From: JBMNGW01 sp050950025 | GTDB taxonomy: Bacteria > Spirochaetota > Spirochaetia > Sphaerochaetales > Sphaerochaetaceae | Reading direction: 5' to 3' | Length of the DNA: 64,000 bases | Assembly (NCBI GenBank): GCA_050950025.1 | Contig: JBMNGW010000016.1 | Coordinates: 108,384-172,383, forward strand | Part shown: piece after piece, positions 55,627 through 64,000 of the stretch | How the letters are laid out: every line of letters starts with the position of its first letter | How positions within the stretch are numbered: the stretch's first letter is position 1 | Notes under the pieces: generated by a model | The model's input: the letters and a program-made list of their open reading frames with translations, nothing else | Told to the model about the DNA's origin: nothing | The model's database searches: none | Program-made: the position numbers and the translations under genes

Positions 55627-56916
55627 CTAGGGGAAAATTGAGGCAACTTGTACCACTGTCTCACTTAGTTCCATTGAAGTCTTGGTCCGCAAGGTGACAA
55701 GTTTTTTACCGTTAATGGAAATTGATTGACCACTTTTGAATAGTTGAGTCGCCCCATCGATACTCAATTCCCCCTCTCCCGAGGTGCACACCAGTACCAC
55801 CCGATATGATTTACCATACAAAAAGGAGACCATCCCACTTTCTTGCAATTGAAGGAGGCTGGTTTGACTGTGCTCTTGGCGATCGAGAATTTTACGCACT
55901 CCTGCCGGAAACTGCTCAAAACGACTTTTTTGTTTCACTGCATCGGGAATCTGCTTCATCTGTTCGCACGCTTGTGCCGTAGTGATGGCAATACCGTCAA
56001 TTCCTGCAGCGACTATTAGATTATCGACACCAACTAATGCAATAGGAATGGCTAGTTCGTTCATCACCACGCAATTGGTGGACTCAGTCTGAAAAGAGGG
56101 ACCAAATCCACTTGGAAAGTGGTGGGCCAAAGCCCCCCAAGTGCCTAAATCTTCCCACTGCCCTTCATACGGGACAACAGCAATGGAGGAGGCCTGTTCC
56201 ACTACCGCATAATCAAAGCTAGTTTTTTCAATCTGCTCATACATAAGGCGCAATGCAACCTCATCATTGACACCTAAGCGCTTGCTGATAATCCCAAGAA
56301 GATAACCGAGGCGAAATACAAAAGAACCACCATTGCACAAAGCTCCCTCTTTAATGAGCTGTTCAGCTGTTTGTTCATCGGGTTTTTCAATAAATTGAGC
56401 CGCTTTTATGTACCCCGGTTGCTGATTGGCAACAGTGATATACCCATAACGGGACAAAGGAGCCAAAGGGCTTACTCCCATTAGCACCATGTCTATGTCT
56501 TCTGTTGCTGCTACAACGCACATCTGTCTGACGGTTTTCATATACTGCTGTTCGGCATACGCATCAACAGGGAGAACTGCCACCACATCCTCTTTTGCGG
56601 CCCCTTGGTCTTTCAGATGCACCACAGCCAAAGCAATGGCGGCAAATGTATCGCGACTGGAAGGTTCTAGGACCACGTTAACTGCAGAGCCAATTTGGTA
56701 GCGAACACTGTCAGCTTGAGCCTCACTGGTGGCAATGAGAATCTGTTCGGTAGGAAACTCGCTGCGAGCCTGGCGATACATCCTTTGAAGCATCGATTCT
56801 CTCTCCTTTTTTTGCGTTGGTAGGAGCGGAATAAACTGTTTTGAACGAGTTTCGCTGCTAAGGGGCCACAGCCTTTTGCCTTCCCCCCCAGACAGTAGTA
56901 CAACATGTATTTTCAT
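55627..56916 (-). CDS. manC: Mannose-1-phosphate guanylyltransferase
   Basis: 429 aa. VVLLSGGEGKRLWPLSSETRSKQF (GGxGxRLxPLS signature), VLEPSSRDTFAAIALA, VLPVDAYAE, FIEKPDEQTAEQL and WEDLGTWGAL. Makes GDP-mannose from mannose 1-phosphate and GTP. The C-terminal part has the start of a cupin-like region (YRVVLVCTSGEGELSIDG) but lacks a full isomerase domain, so it is probably monofunctional. Confidence 0.9.
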   Translation of the reverse strand: MKIHVVLLSGGEGKRLWPLSSETRSKQFIPLLPTQKKERESMLQRMYRQARSEFPTEQILIATSEAQADSVRYQIGSAVNVVLEPSSRDTFAAIALAVVHLKDQGAAKEDVVAVLPVDAYAEQQYMKTVRQMCVVAATEDIDMVLMGVSPLAPLSRYGYITVANQQPGYIKAAQFIEKPDEQTAEQLIKEGALCNGGSFVFRLGYLLGIISKRLGVNDEVALRLMYEQIEKTSFDYAVVEQASSIAVVPYEGQWEDLGTWGALAHHFPSGFGPSFQTESTNCVVMNELAIPIALVGVDNLIVAAGIDGIAITTAQACEQMKQIPDAVKQKSRFEQFPAGVRKILDRQEHSQTSLLQLQESGMVSFLYGKSYRVVLVCTSGEGELSIDGATQLFKSGQSISINGKKLVTLRTKTSMELSETVVQVASIFP

Positions 56917-56922
56917 ATCTCC

Positions 56923-56951
56923 ATTATGAAGGGGGCAGGCCGTTAAGACAA
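56923..56951 (-). promoter_or_regulatory. Leaderless-type promoter for manC
   Basis: Minus strand TTGTCT (56946-56951), 17 nt, CATAAT (56923-56928), 6 nt to ATG 56916. A GGAG sits only 2 nt before the ATG, too close to act as a normal RBS. Confidence 0.55.
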
Positions 56952-56987
56952 CAACTAATAACTGCCGAAAAAGAGGATGATTTACCC

Positions 56988-57016
56988 TTGATTACTAAAC
57001 GTTTGTATAGTATATC
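56988..57016 (+). promoter_or_regulatory. Leaderless-type promoter of the mutasome operon
   Basis: TTGATT (56988-56993), 17 nt, TATATC (57011-57016), 6 nt to ATG 57023. No Shine-Dalgarno sequence. No obvious LexA box; the area was checked for CGAAC and GAAC-type dyads. Confidence 0.5.
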
Positions 57017-57022
57017 TAAGAC

Positions 57023-57808
57023 ATGGGACAGATTTTGGTCGGTACATCAGGCTACAGCTACACAGAGTGGGTTGGCCCTGTTTACACACAAGGGACCAAG
57101 TCTGAGGAGTTTTTGAGCCACTATGGGCGACTGTTTCCTACCGTTGAGCTCAACTTTAGCTACTATCGAATGCCCACCTCCGATCAGCTTTTGGCCATGG
57201 TAGAGCAAGCCCCCTCTCTCAAATTCTCCCTTAAAGCCCACGGATCGATGACTCACACAATTGATCCCATTCAATGGCGCTCCCAGGCTGCAGAGTTTCG
57301 CAAAGCAGCTTCTGCCTTGCAACAAGCAGGAGCTCTGGCAGCCATACTGCTTCAATTTCCCTCCTCATTTTACTACCAGAGGCAACAGCGAACCTATTTG
57401 CACCAAATAGTGCAAACGCTTGGAGAATTTCCCGTGGCAGTGGAGTTTCGCAATAGCCAATGGTATAACACCCGCACCATTGACGCACTGCGCCAAAGGC
57501 AAGTGGCCTTAGTCTGTACCGATGCTCCTAGTGTTCAAGGAGCCCCTTTAGTAATGGATATCGTCACTTCATCATTTTCCTACGTCCGGTTGCATGGGCG
57601 CAACGCCGCTTCTTGGTGGGGTTCGGATGCCGCCTCACGCTACGATTATCTGTACAATGACCAAGAGCTCAAAGCCATTGCTCAACGTTCTGAAGCCCTT
57701 GCCAGCTCAACTGAAACCTTGTACATCTATTTCAACAACCACCGTGGTGCTCAGGCGGTCACCAATGCCCTAACGCTCCAAAAAATGCTGTTTGTCAAAG
57801 GATCATGA
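57023..57808 (+). CDS. DUF72 (YecE-like) protein
   Basis: 261 aa TIM-barrel-like DUF72 protein: ILVGTSGYSYTEWVGPVY, PTVELNFSYYRMP, FSLKAHGSMTH, LLQFPSSFYY, VAVEFRNSQWY, SYVRLHGRN and YIYFNNHRGAQAV. Reaction unknown, though the family occurs near DNA repair and iron-sulfur genes. Overlaps the ImuB-like gene by ATGA and so seems part of the mutasome operon. Confidence 0.85.
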   Translation: MGQILVGTSGYSYTEWVGPVYTQGTKSEEFLSHYGRLFPTVELNFSYYRMPTSDQLLAMVEQAPSLKFSLKAHGSMTHTIDPIQWRSQAAEFRKAASALQQAGALAAILLQFPSSFYYQRQQRTYLHQIVQTLGEFPVAVEFRNSQWYNTRTIDALRQRQVALVCTDAPSVQGAPLVMDIVTSSFSYVRLHGRNAASWWGSDAASRYDYLYNDQELKAIAQRSEALASSTETLYIYFNNHRGAQAVTNALTLQKMLFVKGS

Positions 57809-58980
57809 TGGCAGAACAAAGCAGTATCATTCACATTAACATTACCGATTTTGCTGCCTCTGTGGCCGCTTTACGCCACCCTGAATTAGCTTGTAAGCCG
57901 TTTGTTATCGTCAAACCAACTTCAGAGCGCAGCACAGTTATTGCTGTTTCTCCTGCTGCCCGTAGCGAAGGAATTAGAAGCGGGATGAGCTTTGCAACAG
58001 CCTTGCACTTGGTGCCCAAATTACACAGTATCACCCCCGATGCCGCCTCTTGCTCTCAAGTCGATACAGAACTGAAAAGAATTGCCTGTTGCTACTCCCC
58101 TGTTGTTCAAGCCGACACGGGGGGCCATCTGTATGTAGATGCAAGCGGAACCACACGCCTGTTTGGGCCTCCTGTTGATAGTGCTGCCCGCATTCGTCGT
58201 CAAATCCAATATGAGCTGGGGCTCGATCCGGCCATCGCTGTTGCTTCCAATAAATTAGTGGCCAAAGTAGGAACCCGTACATTGCGTCCCAGTGGATTAG
58301 CGGCAGTACCAATGGGACAAGAGGCCTCTTTTTTAGCTTTGCAAGATATCTCTTTGCTTCCGGGAGTCGGTGAACAGACGCTTCGACTTCTTCGTTTGGC
58401 CGATTTTACTATCATCGGAGAACTGGCTGCTTTGGATGAGCAACAGGCGCATGCCCTTTTGGGTCGCAAAGGAGTGCTGCTACGCCAAGCGGCCCAAGGA
58501 ATTGATGCAAGTAGCATCGATACGACTGCTCTGAAAGTAAGAGCGATTAGCCGCCACATCGATTTTGATGAGCCGGCTCTTCAGTTTGAGGCAATGAGAG
58601 CAGCTCTTATCTGCGCCAGCGAAGAAGCGGGTTTTGAGATGCGCTCTTTGCAACTGTGTTCTCAAGGGTGCTCTGTTAGCCTCTATTGGGCAGACGGAGT
58701 CAAAAGCGAAGGTTCAATGCGAACTACAGCATTGTTGAGAACCGATGCTCACCTAATTCAGGCCGCTGAACTGGCCTACAAGCGTGCTTTCACAAGGCGA
58801 GTGCGGGTTCGCTCTTTCACCCTTTCTATGCAGCATCTTACACCGTTTTACCTTGAAGCTGATCTTTTTGCCGCTCTTTGTCCTCTTAAAACAGAGTCTT
58901 TACAAGAAACTGTTGATACGGTTCGCCGGCGCTTTGGTCCCCGCTTGTTAACCAAAGCAGCAACGATGTACCATGGTTAA
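57805..58980 (+). CDS. imuB: ImuB-like, catalytically dead Y-family polymerase
   Basis: 391 aa. Y-family layout: VSPAARSEGIRSGMSFATALHLVPKL (fingers), FLALQDISLLPGVGEQTLRLL (thumb HhH) and a little-finger part near the end. The catalytic acids are missing: Pol IV HVDMDCF reads HINITDF, and SLDEAYLD reads DTGGHLYVD, so all three metal-binding carboxylates are gone. ImuB proteins are such inactive scaffolds for DnaE2. Start ATG 57805 (or 57808) overlaps the DUF72 stop; its stop overlaps the DnaE2 start by 8 nt. Confidence 0.8.
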   Translation: MMAEQSSIIHINITDFAASVAALRHPELACKPFVIVKPTSERSTVIAVSPAARSEGIRSGMSFATALHLVPKLHSITPDAASCSQVDTELKRIACCYSPVVQADTGGHLYVDASGTTRLFGPPVDSAARIRRQIQYELGLDPAIAVASNKLVAKVGTRTLRPSGLAAVPMGQEASFLALQDISLLPGVGEQTLRLLRLADFTIIGELAALDEQQAHALLGRKGVLLRQAAQGIDASSIDTTALKVRAISRHIDFDEPALQFEAMRAALICASEEAGFEMRSLQLCSQGCSVSLYWADGVKSEGSMRTTALLRTDAHLIQAAELAYKRAFTRRVRVRSFTLSMQHLTPFYLEADLFAALCPLKTESLQETVDTVRRRFGPRLLTKAATMYHG

Positions 58981-61873
58981 TCGTCTGGGACTGCGCTCCT
59001 CCTACTCTTTTTTATGGGGGACATCTTCACCGCAAAAGCTGGTTGCTTATTTGGCTAAAGAGGGGTGTAAAACTATCGGTATTACCGATCGCAACAACCT
59101 TTATGGTCTTTTTACAATTCGCCAAGCAGCCAAAGAAGCGCACATGAATTGTATTATCGGCTGTGAGCTGACCAGTGCCAAAGGATCAATTTTTGTCTTT
59201 GTCAGTTCTGCTGTCGGTTTTAGCAACTTGTGCATGCTGCTCTACCAAAAAGCCCTTAATCCCTCTTTCGATGTTGTTGCCTCCTTAGCTGCCAACAATC
59301 AAGGGTTGGTTATTACAACTGCTTCTGCCACCATTGTTGAGCAGTTGAGCAGTAAGGTGGCCGCTTTATATGGTGCAATAACTCCCCGCAATATGGGAAT
59401 AATTCCCACTGCTCGCCGCTTAGCTCTTCCTTTGGCCGCCATCGATGATGCCTCTTTTATCAGCGAAGAGGATTATAGTGTTCATCGGGTCCTAAGAGCT
59501 ATCGCCTTACAGAAGACTGTGGGGACACTGCAAGAGGATGAATGTGCTGAAAAAGAGAGCGTGGTTCTTAGCTACAACGAGTATAAAAGAATCTTAGGCT
59601 CTTGGGGTGAGGCTCTTGATGGGACACAACAGATTGTTAACAGCTGCTCTGATGTGCCGTTATTTGACACGCTTGTCTTCCCCGATTATCCATCAGCCGA
59701 TACGGAGTTACAAAAACGGGTTATTGCGGGGGCTGAAAAACGCTACGGAGAGCTTTCCGATGCGCTGTTTGCCCGTATTGAGTACGAGTTGCACATAATT
59801 ATCAAAAAAGGGTTTGCACCTTATTTTTTAGTGATGGACGATATTGTCCAGATGGCCAGTCGTACGTGTGGCAGAGGTTCGGCAGCAGCTTCAATTGTGG
59901 CGTATTCGTTGGGGATTACCAACGTCGATCCCATTGCCCATAACCTCTATTTTGAACGCTTTTTAACCCTTTCCCGTACCGATCCTCCCGACATTGATGT
60001 CGATTTCGCCTGGGATGAACGCGATGGTATTATCCAACGTGTTATTGAACGTTTTGGGACTGAGCACTGTGCCCGTGTTGCCAATCACAACAGGTTTCAG
60101 TGGCGCTCTGCAGTCAAAGAGAGTGCTAAAGCCTACGGTTTTAGTTTGGGTGAAATTGAGCGTATGCTGAAAAAAGGAAGCCAAGCACAATGGCTTTTGG
60201 AGCCTTGGAAAACCGTTTTGCACGTAGCTAAGCGTATTGAAGGGCTACCCAGAGGGCTGTCAATGCACTGCGGGGGGTTAGTGATTACTAAAAAGAGAGT
60301 TGCCACATATGCTCCTGTGGAGTTTTCTCTTGCAGGCTACCCTCTTTTGGGCTGGGATAAAGAGGGAGTTGAAGAGGCCTCTTTAGTGAAAATTGATTTG
60401 TTGGGAAATCGCTCTTTGGCTGTTATCCGCGATACTTTAGCAAATCTTCGCTCAGAAGGAATCATCATTGATCAAAGAATGTGGAAGCCAATTGATGATG
60501 TACCAACACAACAGGCATTGGCCAGTGGCGATACGATGGGCGTTTTTTATATTGAATCTCCTGCCATGCGCCAACTGCAGAAAAAAAGTGGCAAAGGTGA
60601 TTTTGAGCACATTGTTATCCACTCCTCCATGATTCGTCCTGCTGCTAATACCTATATTAACGAGTACCTAAGACGACTAAAGGGGGGCTCATGGCATCCA
60701 CTACATCCTCGCTTAGCTACAATTCTCCAAGAAACATACGGTATTTTATGCTACCAAGAAGATGTTTCTAAAGTTGCCGTGGCTTTGGGAGGTTTTTCTG
60801 AAGAGCAAGCTGATGCTCTTCGCAAAGTAATTTCCAAAAAAACCAACCACCAACGCCTAAGTGCATATGAGCAGCAGTTTAAATCAGGATGTGCCCAAAA
60901 CGGTGTTGATGCTACAGTTGCCGCTACAATTTGGACTATGATGCTCTCATTCGACGGCTACTCTTTTTGCAAACCACACAGTGCTTCGTATGCGATGGTC
61001 TCATTTCAATCGGCTTATTTGAAAGTTCATCACAAAGCAGCCTTTATGGCGGCAGTACTTACCAATCGAGGCGGGTATTACAGTACTCAAGCCTATGTCA
61101 GTGAAGCCAGAAGGATGGGAATTCCCCTCTACGGTCCTGACATTAATCGCAGCAAGGCCTGCTGGTACGCAGAAGGTGATACGATTATCGTTGGGTTGCA
61201 AGCTATTGCCAATCTCAGTGACCAAACTATTGCCCACATTGTGAGCCAAAGAGCTCTTGCCCCTTTTTACTCGCTGGCAGAAGTACCTCTGAGGGTAAAG
61301 CTGCAGCGCCAAGAGCTTGTGAGTTTGTGTGCCAGCGGAGCGTTTGATTCTATCAGCGCAATTTAAGGCGAAGCGAGCAACTAAGGCAAGTGCTTATCAG
61401 CGCTCATCAATCAGAAGAACCCTCACTTTTTACTAAAGACCCTACTTCTGTTCCTCCCTTACCCCTTGCCCCCACCAGAAGCAAAGCCGAACTGCAACAC
61501 GAATTTACCGTTTTGGGATTTTTACGCACATATCATCCTTTGGTGTTGTGGCAGAATGCTTTAGTCCACCTAAACCGACATAAAGCCGCTACACTTCACC
61601 GCTATATCGGCAAAACAGTCACGCTGGTGGTTGGCCCATTACACGCAAAGCGTACTGGCCAAAGGGGGCATGCCTATGGAATTTGTCTCTTTTGAAGATG
61701 AAAGCGCATTATTTGAGACTGTTCTGTTTCCCCCTATTTGGCAACGGTATCACACACTGATTCACAGCTGCTCGCCGTTAATTATTAGAGGCAAAGTAGT
61801 GGATGACCAAAATGCTATTTGGTTGAAATCCTCTCTCTTAGAGTGTTGCAACAGCCAAAACGGAACAATGTAA
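58973..61873 (+). CDS. dnaE2: Error-prone DnaE2-type DNA polymerase III alpha (two frameshifts near C-end)
   Basis: About 967 aa joined. The PHP domain starts GLRSSYSFLWG and has TDRNNLYG, without the metal His residues, so proofreading activity is not expected. Polymerase active site GRGSAAASIVAYSLGI and PDIDVDFAWDERD retain the three catalytic Asp. EQADALRKVISKK and PHSASYAMVSFQSAYLK follow. Near 61360 and 61630-61660 single-base changes shift the frame to LRRSEQLRQVL and then to the OB-fold end GKTVTLVGWP, KGGMPMEFVSFEDESALFETVLF. Translesion polymerase paired with the inactive ImuB. Confidence 0.85.
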
Positions 61874-61924
61874 GGACAAAAGCCCTTTTTACACCCTGAA
61901 ACTGCTTTGTTTGAGCAGAAAGTT

Positions 61925-61953
61925 TTTACAAGGAAGCTTTAGTACGCTACAAT
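61925..61953 (+). promoter_or_regulatory. Promoter of nqr operon
   Basis: TTTACA (61925-61930), 17 nt, TACAAT (61948-61953); the start codon at 61980 is about 20 nt beyond the expected transcription start, with GGGGGAGCAGAG as RBS. Unlike the leaderless group this one has a normal leader. Confidence 0.6.
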
Positions 61954-61979
61954 GGACCAATCAAAAAGGGGGAGCAGAG

Positions 61980-62927
61980 GTGAAGATTCAAAAACAACAG
62001 GCGATGCGAAATGTGCTCATCGCATTGTCTCCTTTGGGCCTTGCGGCCATCTACTTTTTCGGCTGGCGATTTTTAGCTGTTTTGGCAGTGGTGACGGCAG
62101 TCGGATTGGGCAGCGAGTACCTGATGGCACGCAAATACAAACTGGGCGTCACCGAATCGGTGTTCGTTTCATCTTTTTTGTTTGCACTTTCTTTACCCCC
62201 CGGGTTGCCGCTATGGATGGCCGCTTTGGGAATCGCTTTTGGGATTGTCTTTGGTTAAAATGGTCTTCGAGGATTTGGACGCAACCCGTTTAATCCTGCC
62301 ATCACTGCCAGAGCTTTTGTCTACATCAGTTTTGGAGTGCCGATGACCAGTCGGTTTATTAGTCCCCAAACGCTCATTAATTGGTTTCCGGCAGGATTTG
62401 GCACGTGGCTGACCAAAGCTGATGCTGTTTCGGCCGCCACGCCGATTGTCAGCCGCAGTGCTTCATACATACAGTTACTTTTAGGTCCCACCAGCGGCAG
62501 TTTTGGGGAAACATCTGCTGTTCTGATTCTTCTCGGCGGTGCTTTCATCCTCTACAAAAAAGCAGCCAACTGGAAAATTGTTACCGGTTCGGTGGTCTCC
62601 TTTTTAATCTTACAGACCATCGTATGGGCAGCAGGACACCCCAATGCTGCCGATCCTCTTTATGCTCTGTTAAGCGGAGGCTTTTTACTGGGAGCACTAT
62701 TTATGGTCACCGACCCCATCTCATCAGTCAATCGACCGACATTGGGCGTTGGATTTACGGCATTATGTTTGGACTGCTGACAGTTGCCATCCGGGTATTC
62801 AGCAGTTGGTCGGAAGGGGTCACCTTCGCCATCCTGTGGTTAATATGTTCGGACCGCTTCTCGATACCTCTTTAAACAAGCGAAAGCTAAGAAAAAAATA
62901 GCCGCTTCGGATGGAGGTAAAGCATGA
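61980..62927 (+). CDS. nqrB: NqrB/RnfD-type subunit (frameshifted)
   Basis: Start GTG 61980 (GGGAG five nt upstream), then MKIQKQQAMRNVLIALSPLGLAA and membrane helices. Frame change at about 62255 restores FGRNPFNPAITARAFVYISFG, then ADAVSAATPI, a D-x2-S-A-A-T flavinylation site, and FGETSAVLILLGGAFI, PLYALLSGGFLLGALFMVTDPISS. A second shift near 62750. About 315 aa. Membrane flavoprotein carrying FMN in the Na+- or H+-pumping NADH/ferredoxin chain. No nqrA precedes it. Stop overlaps nqrC (ATGA). Confidence 0.8.
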
Positions 62928-63516
62928 AAGTCCAAAGCTTTTACGCTAAACGAATCCAGCCGTTAGTCTTTATGGCTGTGATTACCATTGTGTGTATTGT
63001 CCTTACGGCCGCTTTGTATTTGTTCACCTTTGATCAAGTGCAGGCCAATGAACAATTCTTTTTATCAAGAAGTATTTTGAATGCGGCGGCCATAGAGAAT
63101 GACGGTACTCAGCCAACTGTTGCTTCTTTGTATCAAAGCTCTGTAACTGAGGCCCAAGACATTACGAAGTCCAGGCTCCCGATGGGTCGGTTCGCTATGT
63201 TATACAGAGGACCGGACCGGGGTTATGGGGCCCGATTACCATTATGATTGGCTTTGAAGAAGATCTCAAAACCTTAGCCGGAGTTTCCATTGTCAGCCAA
63301 ACTGAAACTCCCGGATTGGGAGCTCGCATTGAAGAGCCGTGGTTTACTGCTCAGTTTGCCGGCAAACAAGGCCCTTTCCGCCTTGTTGAAGAGGGAACAG
63401 CTCAAACAGAAGAAGAGATTGATGCTTTAACGGGAGCCACCCGCACCAGTGAATCATTTCGCAATATCATGAACCGCGCCATCGAGGAAAGCGGCACCAT
63501 ACGAGGAGGCAAGTAG
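62924..63516 (+). CDS. nqrC: NqrC/RnfG-type subunit (frameshifted)
   Basis: N-terminal single membrane helix (PLVFMAVITIVCIVLTAALYLF), a frame change near 63165 that restores VQAPDGSVRYVIQRTGPGLWGPI, then VSIVSQTETPGLGARIEEPWF and the FMN-attachment motif DALTGATRTS. About 197 aa. Periplasmic-side covalent flavoprotein of the complex. Confidence 0.8.
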
Positions 63517-63517
63517 C

Positions 63518-64000
63518 ATGGCAAAGAAAACAAACCTCAAAAAAAACATTCTTAACGCCGCTGGGCAAGGACAATCCTGTCTTCGTCCAAATTCTGGGAA
63601 TTTGCTCCACGTTGGCGGTCACCAACAAACTTGATAACACCATGGTTATGACTTTGGGAGTGATGTTCACCACAGCCTTATCGAGTTGGACTCTCTCTTT
63701 TATGCGCAAGTCCATTCCCTCACGCATCAGGATGATGGTCGAGACGCTGGTCATCGCCACGTACGTCATCATCGTCGACATTGCTTTAAAAGCTTATAAT
63801 CCTGAAGTCTGGAAACAGCTTGGGCCATATGTCGGACTGATTATTACCAACTGTATCGTCATGGGACGGGTTGAGGCTTTTGCTTTACAAAATCCTCCGC
63901 TGCCCTCTCTTATTGACGGGCTTGCCAGTGGTATGGGGTATGCCTATGTGCTGCTTATCATCGCCTTTTTCCGAGAACTTCTGGGGACGGGCACGTTGTG
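63518..64000 (+). CDS. nqrD: NqrD/RnfE-type membrane subunit, partial
   Basis: ATG 63518 with GGAGG 8 nt upstream; runs off the right edge. After one extra A (eight A at 63539-63546) the frame reads LTPLGKDNPVFVQILGICSTLAVTNK, then TLSFMRKSIPSRIRMMVETLV and YVGLIITNCIVMGRVEAFAL, matching NqrD/RnfE. Membrane subunit with the central iron site; completes the visible nqrBCD order. Confidence 0.8.

Noticed and set aside
57000..57025. LexA/SOS box in front of the mutasome operon
   Set aside because: I saw no CGAAC-N4-GTTCG or CTG-N10-CAG type dyad there; control of these genes stays unknown.
1..64000. tRNA, rRNA genes and prophage
   Set aside because: No cloverleaf with TTCGA arm, no rRNA blocks and no phage structural or integrase genes were recognised.

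Overview
The window looks like a chromosomal stretch of an anaerobic or microaerophilic bacterium, most likely a spirochaete of the Sphaerochaeta/Treponema kind. This is inferred from the sugar-binding proteins that mature at an A-G-G-K-A-E type junction, [FeFe]-hydrogenase homologues, an NQR/RNF-type flavoprotein complex, flavodiiron protein plus superoxide dismutase, and a large gluzincin/beta-barrel surface protein. No rRNA, tRNA or CRISPR array was seen. Many genes, mainly at 1-16 kb, 38-42 kb and 61-64 kb, are broken by single-base indels, often in homopolymers. I call the badly broken ones pseudogenes, but base-call error is a real alternative.

Layout. 1-310: start of a branched-chain-amino-acid type binding protein. 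830-9666: a catabolic block. Leftward are a zinc alcohol dehydrogenase, Tm-1-like protein, DapA-like aldolase, creatininase and SDR. Rightward are a second alcohol dehydrogenase, TIM-barrel isomerase, cupin and OsmC. 9267-17584: a ribose-type ABC transporter operon with two paralogous binding proteins, two single RidA proteins and a three-domain RidA fusion. 17660-22599: H2-metabolism and H2-sensing operon (2Fe-2S protein, PAS-bearing [FeFe]-hydrogenase HydS, SpoIIE phosphatase, 2Fe-2S protein, group B [FeFe] hydrogenase). 22645-27912: transaldolase-like, RpiB, split transketolase, DapA-like aldolase and an FCD-GntR regulator. 28.2-37.3 kb: housekeeping genes (MscS, HAD, polyprenyl synthase, nitroreductase, aldehyde dehydrogenase, YbaK, Icd). 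37.37-42.36 kb: mobile island (complete IS1634-like element with a 49-bp target duplication, IS66 and IS630 remnants, broken aldo/keto reductase). 42.8-56.9 kb: SOD, flavodiiron protein, HAD, DUF89, DUF3783, outer-membrane proteins, aconitase, Usp, ManC. 57.0-61.9 kb: DUF72, ImuB-like and DnaE2-like mutasome. 61.98-64 kb: start of an nqrBCD operon.

How it fits together. Six sites resembling TTGT-N3-ACAA lie in the promoters of the binding protein at 310, the two alcohol dehydrogenase operons, the ABC/RidA operon, the transaldolase operon and the GntR gene itself. At four of the six the site starts 2-5 nt downstream of the -10 box. The catabolic block therefore looks like one regulon under the local GntR protein: import by ABC transporter, oxidation or isomerisation, aldolase cleavage and pentose-phosphate entry, with RidA proteins suggesting an enamine or imine intermediate. 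The substrate is unknown. The second notable pattern is a set of nine promoters, all in the right-hand half, whose -10 box ends 6-7 nt before the ATG with no usable Shine-Dalgarno site, which predicts leaderless mRNAs.
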